Assembly (NCBI GenBank): GCA_012728855.1
Contig: JAAYEH010000311.1
Coordinates: forward strand, 23,590 to 87,589
Direction: 5' to 3'
From: Rhodopirellula sp.
GTDB lineage: Bacteria; Planctomycetota; Planctomycetia; Pirellulales; Thermoguttaceae
DNA length: 64,000 bases
Below the pieces are notes generated by a model that saw only the letters and a program-made list of their open reading frames with translations, ran no database searches and was not told where the DNA came from. A program made the translations under genes and the position numbers. Of this stretch, positions 60,973 through 64,000 are shown piece by piece. Numbering within the stretch: the first letter of the stretch is position 1; every line of letters starts with the position of its first letter.

Positions 60973-62508
60973 ATGGGCAGTATCGCACTCGAACCGCTTG
61001 ATCTAGGATTGGTTCTGCTTTATCTCGTGGCGGTGACTTCGCTGGGGGTTTGGTTCAGCCGCGGGATCCAGTCGAGCAAGGACTTCTTCCTCGCCGGGCG
61101 GGCGTTGCCGTGGTGGGCCGTCGGCATGTCGCTGGTCGTCTCGGACATCGGCGCCAAGGACATGGTCGGCTTGGCCACCGACGGCTACCGCTATGGTCTG
61201 GTGATGATGAATTTCGATTTCATCGGCTGTGCGTTTCCCGTGCTGGTGGCGGCGTTCCTTTTCATGCCTTTCTTCTGGATCGCCGGCGTCTATACCATTC
61301 CGGAATATCTCGGCCGCCGTTACAACCCCGCCGTCCGCACCGCCTTTGCCGTGATCTGGGCGCTGTTCATGATGGGCACGGTGGGAACGATCTTCGTCAG
61401 CGCCGCGGCGATGTTTGAGGGGCTGTTGGGCTGGGGGTTCTGGTTCTCCGTAGCGGTCACCGGGGTGCTTGTCGCCATTTACACCACCGTGGGCGGATTG
61501 AAAGCGGTGGTCGTCACCGACGCGCTCTCCTGCATCGTACTCATCGTCGGCGCGGCGTTGATCTGCATCAGCGGCCTGGCACAAGTCGGCGGGTTCGGCG
61601 GACTGCACGAGCGGGTTACCTCGATCGACTGGACTCAGCACCATTTCCAGATGATTCTGCCGGCCGACCACCCGGAGTACCCTTGGCCAGCGGTTCTCTT
61701 GGGCCTGGGGTTCGTCCTCGGCCCCGCCTATTGGATCGGCAACCAGGCGATTGTGCAGCGGGCGTTTGGCACGAAGAGTCAGAGCCAGGCCCGCGCCTCG
61801 TACCTCTTCTGCGCGGCAATTAAACTCTTTTTTCCGGTGCTGTTGGTTCTGCCCGGGCTGATTGCGGTGGCGTTGTTCCACGAAGAACTCGGCCGCCCCG
61901 GGGCGGATTGGCAGGCGGGGAGCCAAGTGTTGCCGATGTTGGTCAAGCGACTGCTGCCCACCGGTGTGCTGGGCCTGGTACTGGGGGCCTTTCTGGCCGG
62001 CGTGCTCTCCAATCTCGACTCCTACGTGAATTCCGCCAGCACGCTGCTGGTCAACGACCTCTATCGGCCCTTTGTTCGGGGCGCCAGCGATCGACACTAC
62101 CTCCGCATCGGTCAGATGCTCGTCGTGGTGCTGTTGACGGCCGGCGCGCTGCTCAGCTACTTGATCAAGACCCAGTTCGGCTCGGTGTTCGAGGCGTTTC
62201 AGACCTTCATGGCCTTTTTCCAAGGACCGTTGTTGGCTCTATTGCTGTTGGGAATGCTTACGCGGCGGGCGACCGCCTGGGGCGGCTTCGCCGGGATGCT
62301 CCTCGGCGTCGGAACCGCCTGCTTCCTGAATGCCGCCCGCTTCCTCTTCGGGCGCGAGGCGGCCGTTTCGTTTCTCTGGGTCGCCTGGTGGTCGTTCGTT
62401 GCCGCGTTGCTGGGGACGATCTTCGTCAGTCTGCTCACCCGTCCCTACGACACCCAGCGGCTTCGCGGTTTGGTCTGTTGGATCCCGGCCGATGAGGAGG
62501 CTTCTTGA
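60973..62508 (+). CDS. Sodium:solute symporter (SSS family)
   Basis: A 511-residue transporter with about 13 hydrophobic helices. DFFLAGRALPWWAVGMSLVVSDIGA is the family's N-terminal signature, FIPEYL-type TIPEYLGRRY and YTTVGGLKAVVVTDAL follow, and the GAFLAGVLSNLDSYVNSASTLLVNDLYRPF segment holds the sodium-site residues. Substrate is probably a sugar or organic acid, from its place upstream of a sialidase-like gene. Its TGA overlaps the ATG of the small membrane gene that follows. Confidence 0.93.
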   Translation: MGSIALEPLDLGLVLLYLVAVTSLGVWFSRGIQSSKDFFLAGRALPWWAVGMSLVVSDIGAKDMVGLATDGYRYGLVMMNFDFIGCAFPVLVAAFLFMPFFWIAGVYTIPEYLGRRYNPAVRTAFAVIWALFMMGTVGTIFVSAAAMFEGLLGWGFWFSVAVTGVLVAIYTTVGGLKAVVVTDALSCIVLIVGAALICISGLAQVGGFGGLHERVTSIDWTQHHFQMILPADHPEYPWPAVLLGLGFVLGPAYWIGNQAIVQRAFGTKSQSQARASYLFCAAIKLFFPVLLVLPGLIAVALFHEELGRPGADWQAGSQVLPMLVKRLLPTGVLGLVLGAFLAGVLSNLDSYVNSASTLLVNDLYRPFVRGASDRHYLRIGQMLVVVLLTAGALLSYLIKTQFGSVFEAFQTFMAFFQGPLLALLLLGMLTRRATAWGGFAGMLLGVGTACFLNAARFLFGREAAVSFLWVAWWSFVAALLGTIFVSLLTRPYDTQRLRGLVCWIPADEEAS

Positions 62509-62744
62509 TGAACGGGATCATGGCGCAATCGTTCATCTCGGCGTGGCTCGTGGCAGCGGGCGGACCGATCGAGGGCAAGGTGGCGTTTATCGGTGTCTTT
62601 GCGATCTTGCTGGTTTGGCTGCTGCTGATGCCGCGGCGATTGGTGGTGGAGGAGGGAACCAATCTGCCCTGGTGGCAAAATACGCGATATTGGGCGATAC
62701 TGATTGTCTTGATTGAAATCGCCGTCTATTACCGGTGGGGCTAA
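62508..62744 (+). CDS. Small two-helix membrane protein coupled to the symporter
   Basis: A 78-residue protein with two hydrophobic segments, VAFIGVFAILLVWLLLMP and YWAILIVLIEIAVYYRW, joined by a charged loop (RRLVVEEGTNLPWWQN). Its ATG overlaps the symporter stop (TGATG) and GAGGAGG lies upstream. Small partner proteins stabilise some SSS transporters, so an accessory role is likely but unproven. Confidence 0.8.
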   Translation: MNGIMAQSFISAWLVAAGGPIEGKVAFIGVFAILLVWLLLMPRRLVVEEGTNLPWWQNTRYWAILIVLIEIAVYYRWG

Positions 62745-62759
62745 CCAAAGGAGATAATC

Positions 62760-63932
62760 ATGCATAAGATCAGCCGACGTGAAATGATGGGAACGACCGG
62801 TATCGCACTGGCCGGCGCCATGCTGGGAACGACCCGCCGAGCCTCGGCGGCGCAGGCAAAGGTGATGGAAACAAAGGTGATCAGCCACCAGCCGGAGCGA
62901 TATCACGGCTGGCCGACGATCGCGCGACGAGCCAACGGCCAGCTCCTGGTGGTCTGCTCCGGCGGGCGCGAGGCCCACGTCTGCCCTTTCGGCTGCGTGG
63001 AACTGATCCGATCGGACGACGGCGGCGAGACCTGGGGTTGGCCCTGCGTGGTGATGGATTGCGAAATCGATGATCGCGACGCCGGCGTGATGGAAACCAA
63101 CAAGGGAACTCTGCTGGTCACGACGTTCACGTCGCTGGCCTACGAGTCCGGGCTGAAGAAGGCGGAAGCGGCGGAAATCAGCGGCAGCGGCAAGTGGCCG
63201 GAAGACCGGCTCCGCCGCTGGCGCGCCGCTCATAATCGGCTCACCGCCGAGCAGCGCCAAAAGGCGCTCAGCGTTTGGATGATTCGCTCGACCGACGAGG
63301 GGGTTACCTGGTCAGGCCGCTACGAATCGGGCGTGAACAGCCCGCATGGCCCGATCCAACTCTCCGACGGGCGGCAGCTTTACGCCGGTAAGGAATTGTG
63401 GAGCGGCGAGCACCGCATCGGAGTCTGCGAGTCGAGCGACGACGGCCAAAGCTGGCGGTGGCTGGCCGAGATTCCCTCGCGGGCGGGCGACGATCCCAAC
63501 GGTTATCACGAGCTTCATGCCGTGGAGGCCGCCGATGGCAGGATCCTTGTCCAGATCCGAAACCACAACAAAGCGAATTCCGGGGAGACTCTGCAGACCG
63601 AATCGTCCGACGGCGGCAAGACATGGTCGGAGCCGCACTCGATCGGCGTCTGGGGTCTCCCTTCGCATCTGCTGCGCCTGAAAGACGACCGTCTGTTGAT
63701 GACCTACGGCCATCGCCGGCCGCCATTTGGGAATCAGGCCCGCCTAAGCAACGATCACGGCCGCACCTGGTCGGAGGCGATGATCCTCTCCGGCGACGGC
63801 CCCGGCGGCGATTTGGGCTATCCCTCCACGGTACAACGCGACGATGGCGCCCTGGTGAGCGTCTGGTACGAAGTGATGAAAGGTTCGCCCCACGCCGTGT
63901 TACGCCAGGCTATTTGGAACCTGGAAGGGTAG
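62760..63932 (+). CDS. Tat-exported sialidase-like (BNR/Asp-box) protein
   Basis: A 390-residue six-bladed-propeller protein. The signal SRREMMGTTGIALAGAMLG is twin-arginine-like. Five Asp-box repeats are visible: SDDGGETW, STDEGVTW, SSDDGQSW, SSDGGKTW and SNDHGRTW. A conserved Arg and Glu/Asp set would be needed for sialic-acid cleavage, and the arginine triad is not confirmed by reading alone, so glycan binding or another glycosidase activity is possible. Cotranscribed with the symporter, suggesting uptake of the released sugar. GGAG precedes the ATG. Confidence 0.88.
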   Translation: MHKISRREMMGTTGIALAGAMLGTTRRASAAQAKVMETKVISHQPERYHGWPTIARRANGQLLVVCSGGREAHVCPFGCVELIRSDDGGETWGWPCVVMDCEIDDRDAGVMETNKGTLLVTTFTSLAYESGLKKAEAAEISGSGKWPEDRLRRWRAAHNRLTAEQRQKALSVWMIRSTDEGVTWSGRYESGVNSPHGPIQLSDGRQLYAGKELWSGEHRIGVCESSDDGQSWRWLAEIPSRAGDDPNGYHELHAVEAADGRILVQIRNHNKANSGETLQTESSDGGKTWSEPHSIGVWGLPSHLLRLKDDRLLMTYGHRRPPFGNQARLSNDHGRTWSEAMILSGDGPGGDLGYPSTVQRDDGALVSVWYEVMKGSPHAVLRQAIWNLEG

Positions 63933-63949
63933 TCGCTGTGAACTCAAAC

Positions 63950-64000
63950 GGGGTCGGGAGTCTTTTTCCGTATCGGCCGCCCGCGGGCGGCCGATACGGA
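63950..64000. repeat. Family C repeat, copy at the right edge (cut off)
   Basis: GGGGTCGGGAGTCTTTTTCC matches the left arm of the copy at 5845. It is followed by a perfect palindrome, TCCGTATCGGCCGCCCG/CGGGCGGCCGATACGGA, running to the last base. The second family C arm would lie outside the window. Confidence 0.75.

Noticed and set aside
61003..62223. 406-codon minus-strand frame
   Set aside because: Antisense of the symporter; His/Arg/Gln-rich with no motif.

Overview
The window is GC-rich and densely coded, and the gene content points clearly to a planctomycete, probably of the Pirellulales type. The markers are an ECF sigma factor translationally coupled to a Ser/Thr kinase, a secreted caspase-like protein, DUF1080, PmoA/DUF6807, DUF2961 and neutral-ceramidase-like secreted proteins, several Tat-exported Gfo/Idh/MocA oxidoreductases, and a hydrazine-synthase-alpha-related (HzsA-related) dihaem protein. 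No CRISPR array, rRNA or intact prophage was seen. All assignments come from reading motifs and family resemblance; no database search was run.

Layout. 1-1.0 kb: start of a sugar-phosphate isomerase/epimerase running off the left edge, then a repeat-rich gap with a roughly 290 bp element that has terminal inverted repeats. 1.0-4.4 kb: a one-gene type IIG restriction-modification enzyme. 4.6-7.2 kb: a DUF2961 protein and a cysteine-rich PAS histidine kinase. 7.4-13 kb: an ECF sigma factor, a transmembrane Ser/Thr kinase and a caspase-like protein; kinase and caspase end in similar DUF4384-type domains, and a 34-residue basic ORF lies upstream. 13-17 kb: secreted or exported aldo/keto reductase, ceramidase-like and alpha/alpha-barrel proteins. 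17.3-20.9 kb: a STAS protein convergent with a hemC-comF-hydF run. 21-24.4 kb: PmoA-like, DUF1080 and SGNH hydrolase. 24.5-26.5 kb: a cassette of poorly known genes including a stand-alone Clp-N protein. 26.8-36 kb: desaturase, cyclophilin, Gfo/Idh, HzsA-related protein, an exported class I glutamine-amidotransferase-like protein and a second Gfo/Idh.

36-37.2 kb is a scar next to tRNA-Arg(UCG), with a broken GH2-type gene and a recombinase-like HTH fragment. 37.4-41.2 kb holds a hybrid histidine kinase, a tandem-receiver protein and a PEP-mutase/isocitrate-lyase family enzyme. 41.7-48.9 kb is mostly secreted proteins plus a Gfo/Idh gene truncated by an IS3 remnant. 48.9-54.7 kb is housekeeping: surE divergent from a tight guaA-xseB-ispA-dxs operon that links GMP synthesis with isoprenoid precursor synthesis. 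54.7-57.7 kb contains a decayed Hsp70 gene, a zinc-ribbon protein and a hexapeptide acetyltransferase flanked by repeats. 57.7-60.6 kb encodes a large SF1 helicase with a C-terminal nuclease-like domain. The right end has a TM1266-like small protein (known from [FeFe]-hydrogenase contexts, which pairs it with hydF 40 kb away), a sodium/solute symporter with a small membrane partner, and a secreted sialidase-like protein.

The strongest unexplained structure is the set of long dispersed inverted repeats. At least six families occur, called A to F here. They sit in intergenic gaps, several start right at or inside stop codons, and two copies have become part of protein-coding sequence.
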